NCBI GenBank assembly: GCA_027943335.1
Contig: BSBK01008849.1
Coordinates: forward strand, 383,501 to 447,500
DNA from: Chamaecyparis obtusa
Taxonomy: Eukaryota > Streptophyta > Pinopsida > Cupressales > Cupressaceae
Direction of reading: 5' to 3'
DNA length: 64,000 bases
The notes under the pieces were generated by a model. That model saw only the letters and a program-made list of their open reading frames with translations. It was not told the origin of the DNA and did not search any database. Within the stretch, counting starts at the first letter, position 1. Each line of letters starts with the position of its first letter. Position numbers and translations under genes: made by a program. Below, one piece after another: positions 54,901 through 62,590 of this stretch.

Positions 54901-57900
54901 GGACAGTAGGTCTAATAAGTGTATCCATAAGAATCATCTTGGACAAGATGTCCTGGAAATGGTGTCAGAAACACTGTTTCTATAGGAGGGCTAATGAACC
55001 ATACCCCTTATTTATCCATGGCTAAAGGGCGGGTCTCATGGTAAACCGTGTCCCAAAAAACTTGACACCCAAATATATGTATCTAGATATGGGTGCGCGG
55101 GGGGGAGGGGAGGGGGGTGAGGGGGTGCAATGGATGGAGAGACAAAGCAGTGCATGGTCTGCTAGAGGAAGGGAGGTGACGGAGAAGTGGCTAATGGAGG
55201 GGATGAAGGACTGTCGAGAAAGCATAATCCACTACGCTAGCGCCCCCACCATGAGGCCTACACGTGAATAAGTGTGATCCAGGGAAATACAATAGCCCAT
55301 TAAGGACCACAAGATCCAAAGACTCACTGAGTTGTATTAGATGTCTGCCATATTTGGTCAAGGGACCATCCGCATCCTCAGAGAGCCTGTGTAACCCCAT
55401 AAGAACCAAATCCAAATCCTCAATGCATAGAGAGTCGGTCGCCTTATTATGAAAGAGAGTTTGTGCCATCTAAGTCCTGGCATTGAAGTCCCCAAGGAGG
55501 AGAACTTCTCCAACCATAGAAAATTGAGTGATGTTGTCATAAAAGTCAAAGAAGGGGTCCCCTTCAGGACCACTGTGCATAGCATAGGGTCGTACGACGT
55601 AACCGGAGCCACATGAATCTGGCAAAGGCGTCTGATTGACAACAGAAACCAAATCACAAAGCCAGTCCCTAACAAGACACCCAACCCCGCCTGAACCGCA
55701 AGCCCAACCTAAACTCCTAGTCTCAGTCCTAAATGTTGAAATCTAGTGATAACCGACAAACATGGGAAGAGGTCATACAAGGCTCTCATGAGTCTCAATG
55801 AGGAACAATAAATCTGATGAATCCAGAGCATCCTGAAGAAGACCGGGGGAGGACCAAACTGAACCATTGCAATTCCAGCATGCAACCTGTAAAGCCTGAA
55901 CCGTTGGAATACCCACCGCCTCCCAACGCTTGGAACGTCATTTAGCAGCCGCAGCCGCTGGTCTAGCCTCCCAACGAGGGGGAAAACTGTCTCGAATCAC
56001 CGCCCTAAGATTCCTAAACACAGCCCACTTGTCGTCCTGCCATGCAGCAGCTACAAGAGCTCTAGCCTGTTTAAGTTCTATGACTTGGGATTTCGTAAGA
56101 TCCTCATCGAGAAAAATCTTTGAGGGTAGAGGAAAAAGTTTCCTACGTGCTTTGAGCACATGTAGCCTGTCCGAGAAATTGTGAAACCGTAGAAACAAGG
56201 TGGAATCATATCCAACCTAGGCCCTATCAAGGGATATGTCGGGAAGCTCAAGCTGGTCACAAAGAAATGCGTATACAACATTCAAGGGGTCGGAGGAGAT
56301 GGGCGGGAGGCCACAAACCTTCAGATTAAGTTCCCTTGTTCTTCTTACTCTTTCTTCTGCTAATTTGGAGTAGACCAATGCCTCAACCCCAGCAAGAGAA
56401 GTATCCCTGCCTTTACAGACTGATGCCCACGGCTTCAGCTGTCTTTTTGTCTCTAATTTAAGTGAGTTTTGCTTGTTGTCAAGTTCAGATTGCTTTGCCT
56501 GCTGCTCAGTAATGATAGGATTAACCGCCCCTTGCACCATGAGAAGCTGCCAGAGCTCACTATTTTCTGCTGTTATGATGGAGATCTTGCTGGAGACAAC
56601 CTGTATTTCCCCTGTAAGCAGTTTATTCTCTGCCTCTAAGTTACAAACCCTCTCCATTAGCTCTGTAAGTGTCTTAATCTCTGCCTCCATCTTGTTAACT
56701 TGTATCAGTAAATCTGCAGGTGTTGTATCTGTTGTTTTCCTATGATATGTATGCAGGGGAGTAATAGGAGTAGCCGGATACTCCTTTGTCCCTTCCGGGG
56801 CGCACATATCCCTGTAGCTGGAATGGATACGTATCAGATATGGCCCAGATACATGTCGGATACTGTACCCAATGCATGCCCAAAAATCCTTGATTTTCCA
56901 ACCATGTACACTGTGATTTGATTTTTTCCTTTAATTTTACCTGAATCTTCCTAAATTCAATTTTAAAAAACTTCATTCATGTATGAACAAAACCTGTACC
57001 AAATGAGAAAGACAAATTAAGCGTTTTTCTATTTTGGCAACCCATTTTTTTGGGTTATCATCCAATGCAGCTCAACTATTTTTCCATATTGTAAATTGCT
57101 AAATCAACTTATAATTATTTATGTAGCAATTATATGTCTATATCATTTTTGAAGTAATGAAATTCACCTCTAATAACTTAGAAAATTGTGATAAATATAT
57201 GTGTGTCTTTTATGAATGTCATATCCAACAGTATCCATATTAGGGGTCTTAAAAAATGACCATAAGCGTATTCGTATCTGTATCCATGTCCATGCAACTT
57301 TAATGCATGTCTCACCCATACAAATCTGGTGGCTGACCTATATCAATCACACGAGTCTACAAATCATTGTCCAAGATGAATCCTTTGACCTTTTGGACCC
57401 TCCCTATACTAGACATACTCAGACCATTAGTACAGGCCTAGCTAGACCTAGGCAAGACCTGAACTGGGATTGCAGGCAGGGATTGGTATCAAGTCCAGAC
57501 AACCCTGGGTTTAGCCAGGGTTCTGAGAAAACCTGTTTCCATGGATTTTAAGTGTCACTGTCTGCCTTAAGACCAATTTCAGACCTCCCACAACTGATCT
57601 TTTGGTTAGATTTAAGGAATTCATCATTTGTGAAATCATTTAATCCTACAAGTAGAGATTTTCTTCTGAGATATTAAAACTAATAATTCATAACCTGACC
57701 ACCAAATTGATATCATGACGTGATTGATTCATTTTACAGTTTATAACTTTTCGGTTTATAGGCAATGATATCCCTTTTGATGTGCCAATGAAAGATGCAA
57801 AGGTTTGTCTATGATTTGGCTTTTGTCAAAAATTGGAATATATCTATCTGCCTGGTTTCACATCCTTAGCAACGTTGTAAGTGGATATTGAGTGTTGGCT

Positions 57901-59890
57901 GGCCAAGTTTCAGCATCAAACATCACAAAATATAGCATAGGAAAGAGAAAAAAGGACATGTTCAAATTACTATCACTTGAAAGGACATATACACCATCCC
58001 ACATGTGTGCACACACACTCTATTAGCATAGCAAAAATCCAGTTTGCAAACAATTTATTATTTTCCAAAAATATAAAGCATTTCAGTGTTCAGTATTGGC
58101 CACGTACAAAACAACGTTAGGATCAAAATCAGAGGAAGAACCAATTAATTTATAACATTAATAGACAGATGGAACTTCTCAAATAAAATTGTCAAGATAT
58201 TTTGGTTTAAACTTTAGCAAGTTAACATTTTCTCAAGAATTTATGTAAATCATTACAAAGAAAATAAGAAATCAACAGCTGTTTATTCTAGTTACTGAAT
58301 CATGTTAATTTGCTGCATTTTCATTTAAACATAGAAAACAGATTCACAGGCATGATAAATAAGTTAATAACAAGCATACCTGATCACTTTCTTGTACAAG
58401 TTGATATTCCCAAAATTTAACATCATGATCTGCACTTCCAGTTATAAACCCAGACCCATCTACTGTTGGCACAAGAGACCAAATGGATCCTGAGTGAGCT
58501 TCTATAATGTTGGAGCGTTCACCAGATCCAATGTCAAATATTTCCACTGATCCAGATTTTGTACCAACAACTGCATGCCGATTCCCAGGGACGAAAGAGC
58601 TACAAAGGCCATAACCTGCTTCCATTGTACGCAGGCAGGAACAAGTGCTTGGGTTCCAAATTTTCACTGAATTATGGCTAGTTGACATAAGTAACGAGTT
58701 GTCAGAGCTCAATGTAAGACTCCTGATGTCAGCTCCATGCCCTGGAAGATTGATGGCATGAATTTGTACTGATGACTCCTCACCAACCTCATAAACTTCC
58801 AATGCATTGTTGTGAAGAGATACTGCTATGGTAGCTTTAAGCCCTTTCTTTGGTGGAACGGGACAAAAAGAAATTGAACGGATTTTATGTTTTGCTCGTA
58901 GAATATGAAGAAACTGGAAAACATCAGAAGCAGACATGCCACCAAGATCATCATCTACCTCCACAGGCTCAATTCCTTCATTGTTAGCTACATCTGTACC
59001 AGCTTTCTTCAGAGCCTTTTCACGCTTTCTACGAATTTTTCGTTTTGCTTTCTTCAATGCCTCTTTTTCACTCAAAACACGGAATATTTCAACCACTTTC
59101 CCAGCTACCTGGCAGGCAAGAAGTGACCCAGTACTATTAAATCTTATTGTTACAACCCTGTCCTTATTTTGCCGCTTAATACCTCCAAGATAGGTCAAAA
59201 CTTCCCACTTACTTTGTTTCAGAATGTGACTTTCATCATTCTCTAGATTAGCATCCTTAGTTCCATTGGCAACACTCTCTTCTTTAAGCATTTCTTGATG
59301 GATATTATAAACACGCATTTCATGATCAGCTGAGCCAGTGACAAGGAAGCGCTCCTCAGGGTCCACACAAATAGACCAGATTTCACTGTGATGACCAGAT
59401 ATAATTTGCATGCAGTATTGAGCATCAAGATCCCAAACCCGCATTAAATTATCCTTGGAAGAACTTACAAGCCTTTTGTCACCTTCTAGAAAAACAAGAT
59501 CTGTCACCTGTAAATGCAACATAATAAACAAGGTAATGAAAACATGCCTGAAGTATTAACACAAAGATCAAAGCAATGGTAGAAACTTATAGGAGATGCA
59601 AGAGTCTGACAAAAAAAGAAAGAAAACTATGAATTCAAACCTAAAAGGCCAATTCTGTAATGCAAAATTCACACCTGATCTCGATGACCACGAAGACGGA
59701 AAAGTCCTGCTTCACCAACTGCATCCCATATGACAATGTCTGTGTCTTTGCTTCCAGATGCAAGCAAGTAACCTGTTTTACTATAGCATAGCACAGTAGT
59801 GGCTCCTTTATGCCCGTTTAAAGTAGTTTCACATGTACCTTTAACTGTATCCCATATTCTTATACTGCCATCAGCATATCCACTAGCAAC
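21587..59890 (-). CDS. WDR3: WDR3 / Utp12 (Dip2) orthologue, U3 snoRNP WD40 protein, 11 exons visible
   Basis: This protein is a scaffold of the UTP-B module of the nucleolar small-subunit processome, needed for 18S pre-rRNA cleavage (family knowledge). Joined coordinates on the minus strand: 59890-59675, 59507-58380, 32184-32062, 26501-26320, 25771-25540, 25433-25224, 24948-24820, 22500-22432, 22213-22091, 22007-21957, 21748-21587. They give 2625 nt, 874 residues plus TAA, with no internal stop. The order is WD40 repeats (1-135), a basic segment ([14 protein letters not shown]), a second propeller to residue ~620, an acidic/charged linker, the Utp12 domain (~700-800) and a Lys-rich tail. Hallmark strings are [36 protein letters not shown] and [14 protein letters not shown]. 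Family proteins are about 940-955 residues, so the N-terminal exon lies beyond 64000. All junctions are GT..AG. Every intron is phase 0 except the one between 26320 and 25771, which is phase 2. Confidence 0.95.
21957..22007 (-). CDS. WDR3: WDR3 micro-exon, 17 codons
   Basis: [17 protein letters not shown], the invariant RDVIGFNMAxLxxLK motif. It is 51 bp long and flanked by TTGCAG and GTTTTT. Confidence 0.94.
22091..22213 (-). CDS. WDR3: WDR3 exon, Utp12 domain helices
   Basis: [20 protein letters not shown], then [17 protein letters not shown]. Corresponds to the VELIxRxxxFLLxIHxxQI helix pair of the family. Confidence 0.94.
22432..22500 (-). CDS. WDR3: WDR3 micro-exon, 23 codons
   Basis: [20 protein letters not shown] then GDK. 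Part of the Utp12 domain (LPFxxxxxLL..). AG acceptor ATGCAG and donor GTAATA. Confidence 0.92.
22501..24819 (-). other. WDR3 intron, 2.3 kb
   Basis: A 132-codon plus-strand ORF at 23204-23602 has no recognisable motif, and the direct duplication 'ttcaggagcaatg' within it is near 23410-23450. No transposon ends were found. Confidence 0.6.
24820..24948 (-). CDS. WDR3: WDR3 exon, start of Utp12 domain
   Basis: 43 codons. [18 protein letters not shown] and NDLEQTLL correspond to the conserved (L/S)SPSxYVLxAxxxIxxxDLEExLL entry to the C-terminal Utp12 helical domain. Confidence 0.93.
25224..25433 (-). CDS. WDR3: WDR3 exon, charged linker
   Basis: 70 codons, [17 protein letters not shown] to ETERLRQHE, acidic and helical. 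It matches the post-propeller linker of the family, including the K-x-T-xETV...VIEAL segment. Confidence 0.93.
25540..25771 (-). CDS. WDR3: WDR3 exon, last WD40 repeats
   Basis: Completes the split Ser codon, then [37 protein letters not shown] and [20 protein letters not shown]. These are the last two blades of the second propeller. Confidence 0.95.
26320..26501 (-). CDS. WDR3: WDR3 exon with YVDTLKFF block
   Basis: 182 nt starting [17 protein letters not shown] and ending in the split Ser codon of AHADS. It carries one complete WD40 repeat ([21 protein letters not shown]) and the strongly conserved [12 protein letters not shown] string. Confidence 0.95.
26502..32061 (-). other. WDR3 intron, about 5.6 kb
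   Basis: Bounded by donor GTCAGA at 32061 and acceptor AG at 26502. It contains the LTR-like copy at 28432-30372 and its flanking TA/CA microsatellite. Near 27960-28030 the word 'catgagcaa..cacactatgcac' is locally duplicated. The remainder (26600-28380, 30430-32000) has no feature I can support. Confidence 0.7.
28432..30372 (-). repeat. LTR-like element with TGTNA(T/C)GTCCCC inverted ends, copy 1 (intronic)
   Basis: The plus strand begins TGTAATGTCCCC at 28432 and ends GGGGACGTGACA at 30372, so the ends are near-inverse 12-mers starting TG and ending CA. Several dozen bp of 'gagtcacaacc' and 'ccctttgaaa' words form an irregular tandem series at about 29780-30110. A TATA-like TATAAAG reads on the minus strand at 29655-29650, which is why I assign minus as the LTR orientation. 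The insertion lies inside a TA/CA microsatellite. The flanking 5-mers are ATATA and ATATG, one mismatch, so a TSD is not proven. It is much longer than copy 2 (862 bp). Confidence 0.6.
32062..32184 (-). CDS. WDR3: WDR3 exon of 41 codons between two giant introns
   Basis: Encodes [19 protein letters not shown] and [11 protein letters not shown], the blade that in the family precedes [16 protein letters not shown]. The acceptor is TTTTCAG. The donor GTCAGA is a weak match to consensus. The exon is isolated by about 26.2 kb upstream and 5.6 kb downstream, so it depends on accurate long-intron exon definition. Confidence 0.93.
33375..35035 (+). mobile_element. LINE 3' part with RNase H domain
   Basis: Positions 33375-33830 translate, with one frame break, to a plant LINE-type RNase [21 protein letters not shown] (first Asp replaced by His), [28 protein letters not shown] (Glu) and [14 protein letters not shown] (Asp). 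RT and endonuclease are missing upstream. An unidentified ORF (34009-34641) follows, then a 3' tail near 34950-35035 with 'ttaatgatattaatagaataactag' character typical of LINE ends. Sense is opposite to WDR3. Confidence 0.7.
34009..34641 (+). pseudogene. unidentified ORF in the LINE 3' region, 211 codons with one TGA
   Basis: One frame is open from 34009 to the TAG at 34639-34641, with a single TGA at 34333-34335. It is more GC-rich than its surroundings. Recognisable strings are [18 protein letters not shown] (about codon 9), [19 protein letters not shown], and a basic C-terminus with [16 protein letters not shown]. It has no zinc finger or catalytic motif that I can name. It follows the RNase H remnant and precedes the LINE tail, so it may be an extra C-terminal or third ORF of this LINE family. 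That is inference. Confidence 0.4.
35119..35400 (+). pseudogene. second LINE RNase H fragment
   Basis: The frame reads [20 protein letters not shown] (Glu site), [16 protein letters not shown] (Asp site), and after short gaps [16 protein letters not shown] (last Asp site). It is a diverged copy of the RNase H in LINE 3' ends, distinct from the one at 33375. Sequence to 35810 has no clear feature. Confidence 0.6.
35815..36676 (-). repeat. LTR-like element, TGTNATGTCCCC family, copy 2
   Basis: It starts TGTAATGTCCCC at 35815 and ends GGGGACATCACA at 36676; the two 12-mers are inverse complements with one mismatch. Internal words are shared with copy 1: 'ctttatactttattgg', 'gatgtcctc', 'atatcttccaatg', 'gagtcacaac', and the end 'catgtttgagggagtcacaact...tgccttttgacc'. 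TATAAAG on the minus strand at 36091-36086 supports minus orientation. It is probably a solo LTR. A TSD was not recognisable. Confidence 0.65.
36825..38580. repeat. possible LTR-like element starting TGTCATGTCCCC
   Basis: TGTCATGTCCCC at 36825 resembles the ends of the family above, but the candidate other end (GGGGGAGACGTAGCA, 38566-38580) pairs only loosely. The first 430 bp is almost pure A/T with 'ataataataaat' runs. No TSD and no coding sequence. Confidence 0.3.
37306..37333. repeat. perfect GC-rich hairpin in AT-rich DNA
   Basis: GTCGCGACCAA, a 6-nt loop CAAGAC, then TTGGTCGCGAC. It is an 11-bp perfect stem with a palindromic TCGCGA core, standing out from surroundings that are nearly all A/T. 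Confidence 0.8.
39999..41000 (+). pseudogene. hAT transposase N-terminal half (BED finger and DUF659)
   Basis: The frame opens at 39999 or, more likely, at the ATG at 40038 (MAASASS...). A BED-type zinc finger is visible as [20 protein letters not shown] with a following C, near residues 50-75. After a proline/serine linker, one TAA at 40521 interrupts otherwise continuous coding: [33 protein letters not shown], then [20 protein letters not shown] and [20 protein letters not shown]. The last two blocks are the DUF659 core containing the first catalytic Asp (SDG). A plausible splice donor follows at about 40946. The usual VVTDN block is absent. Confidence 0.8.
41069..41443 (+). pseudogene. hAT transposase C-terminal dimerisation region
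   Basis: [20 protein letters not shown] then [20 protein letters not shown] is the hATC signature (SERNWS..IHSKKRNRL). The invariant Trp is Ser here. An acidic tail runs to the stop at 41443. It follows a TAG-type splice acceptor at 41066-41068, so this half could once have been spliced to the N-terminal half, skipping the deleted catalytic core. Confidence 0.75.
41794..45441. other. giant-intron filler, no feature supported
   Basis: AT-rich. A 68-codon plus ORF (42873-43079) and several minus ORFs show no domain. There are no transposon ends that I could pair. Confidence 0.5.
45442..47608. repeat. foldback element: ~415-bp inverted arms around ~1.3 kb
   Basis: The left arm 45442-45859 and right arm 47195-47608 are reverse complements at high similarity. 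Shared landmarks are the outer 'ccttggaaca', the 'gcaatgtccctttct' block, 'agataagatgagataagcctg', 'atacatccaatta', 'gaggtaccccaagtatcctctac' and the inner 'gtggtggacctagtgagg'. The centre contains a plus-oriented piece of the TGTNATGTCCCC family (TATAAAAG at 46297 and the 'gtgactc..tcaaa' tandem words). RNA from either strand could form a very long hairpin. Confidence 0.75.
45866..45942. repeat. TATGTA/TG microsatellite
   Basis: Runs of TATGTA and GTATATGTATATG followed by (TG)n. It creates a spurious Tyr/Thr-rich minus-strand ORF. Confidence 0.9.
47556..47671. repeat. 50-bp direct duplication at the outer edge of the foldback
   Basis: 47556-47605 and 47622-47671 both run from ATCTAAGAAAGGGACATTGC to TGTTCCAAGGC with a few mismatches, separated by a GCATGCATGCATC spacer. 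A CATA-rich microsatellite follows to about 47755. Confidence 0.85.
47756..49500. other. giant-intron filler, probably old LTR material
   Basis: No coding sequence. A (TA)n run is at 48345-48362. TG-rich text around 47780-48330 is repetitive in style but has no defined ends. Confidence 0.4.
49505..50882 (+). repeat. repeat family R, copy A (plus), with GAGGAAT..ATTCCTC units
   Basis: Palindromic units GAGGAATTTAGATTCCTC and variants occur at 49506, 49857, 50091 and 50257. They are followed at 50370-50445 by an inverted pair TTATATAAAATATAAC / GTTATATTTTATATAA, and then about 430 bp that matches, in reverse complement, 60817-61200. No ORF of note. Confidence 0.75.
50883..53569. other. giant-intron filler
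   Basis: Several ORFs of 60-85 codons are present, none with a recognisable motif. No paired repeat ends were found. Confidence 0.4.
53574..53592 (-). repeat. pentanucleotide LINE tail
   Basis: On the LINE strand (TTATC) is repeated about four times directly after the 3' UTR, so this LINE ends in a microsatellite, not poly(A). A target-site duplication was not found. Confidence 0.6.
54060..55090 (-). pseudogene. LINE ORF2 C-terminal region after RT
   Basis: It begins at [11 protein letters not shown], the post-palm motif, then [20 protein letters not shown] and [20 protein letters not shown]. After a frame change the long frame at 54864-54166 ends [20 protein letters not shown], a zf-RVT-like CxxC...H motif. 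The C-terminal [20 protein letters not shown] end follows near 54060. It is fused directly to endonuclease sequence because the RT core has been lost. Confidence 0.7.
55190..55930 (-). pseudogene. LINE endonuclease domain
   Basis: The start [18 protein letters not shown] carries the catalytic Asn, and LFLIETHES carries the catalytic Glu. The frame is then disturbed and resumes at 55652 with LLGDFNART, the Mg-binding Asp/Asn motif. After an in-frame TAG it continues [20 protein letters not shown] and [15 protein letters not shown], ending in [14 protein letters not shown] after a frameshift, with the final His as in DHxxL. Exonuclease-endonuclease-phosphatase fold. Confidence 0.75.
55938..56807 (-). 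pseudogene. LINE ORF1 protein, 289 codons with one in-frame TAG
   Basis: The frame starts [14 protein letters not shown] and shows a heptad coiled coil around residues 35-100 ([15 protein letters not shown], [12 protein letters not shown]). Next comes an RRM-like part with [18 protein letters not shown], and [16 protein letters not shown] up to a TAG at 56217. Beyond it, in the same frame, [18 protein letters not shown] and [17 protein letters not shown] continue to the stop. The TAG replaces the Trp of the AWVG motif. This is the L1 ORF1p arrangement (coiled coil, RRM, C-terminal domain), an RNA-binding chaperone. Apart from that one stop it is well preserved. Confidence 0.75.
56811..58379. 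other. giant-intron 5' end, no gene
   Basis: No ORF with a domain. The segment 56820-57000 repeats 'gatac' words (gtatcagatatg, cagatacatg, ggatactgta), possibly LINE 5' leader. The remainder up to the donor at 58379 is plain intron. Confidence 0.4.
58380..59507 (-). CDS. WDR3: WDR3 largest exon (376 codons)
   Basis: Begins [19 protein letters not shown] after a CAG acceptor and ends [14 protein letters not shown] before GTATGC. It contains the end of the first propeller, an acidic inter-propeller loop with the basic [17 protein letters not shown] run, and the start of the second propeller ([28 protein letters not shown]). Such a large fused exon next to many tiny ones is characteristic of plant WDR3 only by inference. 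Confidence 0.95.
59675..59890 (-). CDS. WDR3: WDR3 exon (first visible), two WD40 repeats
   Basis: 72 codons, flanked by ..TTGTAG acceptor and GTGTGA donor. It encodes [11 protein letters not shown] and, after [15 protein letters not shown], the [12 protein letters not shown] repeat. The protein start is not in this exon, because family members have about 70 more residues before GYxDGSIRI. Confidence 0.95.
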
Positions 59891-60816
59891 CTACAAAACA
59901 TCAATTTGAATGAATTTAGACAAGCTAACTTTTTCAAAGAGTTTCATGAATGAAACATTAACAAATATATAAGAGGAAATTCTAGATATCTCTAAATATA
60001 TTCTCCAACTGTTGCCATAACACTGAACAAACCATTAAATTCAATTCAAATTGTCCCTTGGTATATTTTGAAAATAAAAAAACTAAAACCAATCTTGAAC
60101 ACATTCTGTCAAGCCCTACAGCGTTACTTCTGTAAAGAGGGGTTCTATTCTAATTTCTTAAGTATTGCATATGAACTTGACGGAGCATGGATATGTTTCC
60201 CAGTTTTGACCAAATGCTCACTTTTAGAAGATCAAATTATGTTAAAAAGAAGCTAAAGTGAAACTGAACTTTCATTTTGGCTGAAGAAATCTGGATTCTA
60301 GCATGGTTTCCTTAGAGACTGTCTACACCTATTAACTTCCCAGGAGATCTTAAACGACTATACCTTTATAAAACACATCCTTGAAGATTTCCATACAACA
60401 GAAAAACTTACATGTAATATATATTAGATAATATTATTTCACTTTGCTCACTCTTTCCACGTTCCATACATTAGATATATTTCACTTTGTTCCCTATTTC
60501 CATGTTTGCTATATATATCTATATATATAATATATATATATATACGTGGAACATTACACGTACTATTTCACTTTGTGCCCTCTTTCCATGTCTAATATAT
60601 ATCACTTTCACAATTTCAGAAAGACCTTTACTGAAATTGTTCTGAAATGCCTACTAAGTTCCATGAAACTGGAAAGGAAGACAGACCTGTGGCATCTGCA
60701 CATCCTAAAGCATCTCAAACTTGCTGATTTATCTTTTGCAAAGGAATGAGAACAGGCAGTTGATGTTAGATATATGCTCTCACATTTTTGACTTAGGTTT
60801 ACGATTTATTTTCCTA
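59891..60816 (-). other. WDR3 first visible intron, proximal part
   Basis: Runs upstream of the acceptor at 59891. A (TA)n tract is at 60510-60545, flanked by three copies of 'atttcactttg.tc.ctctttcca' (about 60437, 60478, 60566). No exon was found here or up to 64000. Confidence 0.6.
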
Positions 60817-62590
60817 CTTGTTGTGAGGTTTCACACCATCGCACCATTGCCAATGGGGACCCCCTCTTTTTGCTTTAGTAGTAGGAGTAGTGGTCTTAGG
60901 TGGTAGCAATTTTCAGGTCTCCAAGTCCAAGAGATGAGTTTGAGCAATTTTGGCCTGCTAGGAAGTCAAGTCTATCTGGGATGTGAGTGAGAGCTAGGCT
61001 AAGCTAGTCAAGGATGTGGAGTTGAAACCAAGTGATTTGTGATGAAATGAGTTAAAACCTTTTGATAATTCTTGATACAGCTTTGATTTACCTTAGAAAG
61101 TCAGGAAAGGTTGTGAGAGTTAACACTGTTGAAGACATGCTCAATCCTGAAATTTGGCCAAGTCTGAAATTTTTTGAAAACTCTCAAAATCTAGAATCTT
61201 TAATATAAATCCTATGAAGCTCAAACCTATCTCGAACATCCTAACAGTATTTATATAATATATAACTTAAAGTATAAGTTATATTAACTTATACTTTAAT
61301 GTTATATTTTATATAAATCACTTCGCCCTCTAAGCTAAAAAATTGACTAAGTCTGGATGAAGAGAGCAAAGGATGGCGGAATTCCTCCCAGCCCAAGAAT
61401 TTTGCCCCAAGAAATTCCTCTATTTCCAAAACCTCCACCCAAGTTGTGGAGATTAAGAAATTGATGAGCAAGGCAATTGAAATGACGAAATTGTGAAGGT
61501 AGGAGGTAAGTTGTTCAACCAAAGCAAAGAGCATGAAATCAGGTCAGAATTCCTCTAATCCTAGGATTCCGCACATAATAATTCCTCAACTTTTGAAATC
61601 TCCGCCCATGAGAAGCTTTGCTTCCTTCATGAAGTCAAACACTCAAATTGTGAGGATTGGAAAGTGGTGATGAGATGTTGAAAATAATGATGTGGAAAGG
61701 GGATAATGATCAGATTTTCTTTGAGCAAGAAATGGACATGAAATCAGGTCGTAATTCCTCTAATCCTAGGAATTCCGCCCTCAAGAGTTCCTCTCACCAA
61801 AATCTCCACCCTTGCAATGAGGACAATCAAATACCCAAGAGGAGAGAAGAAATAATCGATGAAGGAAGAGGCCAAATGATGATAGTTGAACAAAATTAAA
61901 GATGAAATGTTGAAGGTAAATGAGAAATTGAAGAAGCCAATATCAAGGGAAAATCAGACCTTGGCAGAATTCCTCTAATCCTAGGAATTCCACCCATAAG
62001 AATTCCTCAAAAACCAACATCTCCGCCCCCTCAACATGAGTTTTTTCTTGGAACATTGATCAACTCCAGAATTTGGTGTGGCTATGGGCATTGATTAGAG
62101 ATGAAATTTGACAAGATTTGAAGGGTGAAATCAAGTTTTTTTAGGCCAAAAATAATAGAAGAGCAAATCATATCAGAATTCCTCTAATCCTAGGAATTCT
62201 GCCTTGAATCAAAAGAACAAAAATGGATGCAAAACAACAGCAAACACCCTTCTAACCCTCCAAAATGATGAAATCTGCCAAGAACTTGTGGATCTATCAA
62301 TCAAATAAGGTCTTTAAGGAGGGTGGAATTTTTCATTGGAGAGGAATTTCATTCCTTAACTCCCAAAAACTCCACCATGGGCTGAGAATGAAAGACAAAA
62401 GTCCCAAACTTGTGCAATTTAAATGGATAACAAAGTGATTCTCCTCTTCCAATGGAGATTTTTTAGTGCAAAAGGGGCAATGCGGAGCCAAGTAATGTCT
62501 TGGCCGAATTCCTCTAATCCTAGGAATTCCGCCCAAGACTTTTCCTCAAAACTTAAAATCTCTGCCTTGGAGAAAGTTAGCAGCAAGAGC
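60817..62590 (-). repeat. repeat family R, copy B (minus), 15-bp core x5
   Basis: CCTCTAATCCTAGGA occurs exactly at 61552, 61757, 61972, 62181 and 62511 (about 210-bp period, the last gap 330). Each is followed by 'attccgccc'-like text and then 'aattcctca...ctccgccc'. A diverged unit precedes at about 61380. The segment 60817-61330 is the reverse complement of 50350-50882, including the hairpin 'gttatattttatataa'. It is therefore the same family as copy A, inverted and 8-10 kb away. Confidence 0.75.

Larger units (their letters stand above)
53570..56810 (-). mobile_element. LINE (non-LTR) retrotransposon lacking the RT core, minus strand
   Basis: Minus-strand order is ORF1 (56807-55938), apurinic-type endonuclease (55930-55190), a direct jump into the post-RT region (about 55090-54060), a 3' UTR, and a (TTATC)n-type tail at 53592-53574. 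The RT palm and fingers are missing, with the break at about 55090 next to a G-rich tract. It has the same orientation as WDR3, in its giant intron. Family assignment is to L1/RTE-like plant LINEs; I cannot be more precise. Confidence 0.8.
32185..58379 (-). other. WDR3 giant intron, about 26.2 kb
   Basis: Donor GTATGC at 58379 and acceptor CAG ending at 32185 bracket 26,195 bp. It hosts at least two LINE 3' ends, two or three LTR-like copies, a hAT element, a foldback structure, one repeat array and a minus-strand LINE. The listed elements account for roughly half of it; the rest is AT-rich filler. Exons on both sides join in frame (phase 0), which confirms that it is one intron. Confidence 0.9.

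Noticed and set aside
21587..59890. WDR3 as a processed retrocopy or pseudogene
   Set aside because: Eleven exons with GT..AG borders, matching phases and no stop in 874 codons argue for a working gene.
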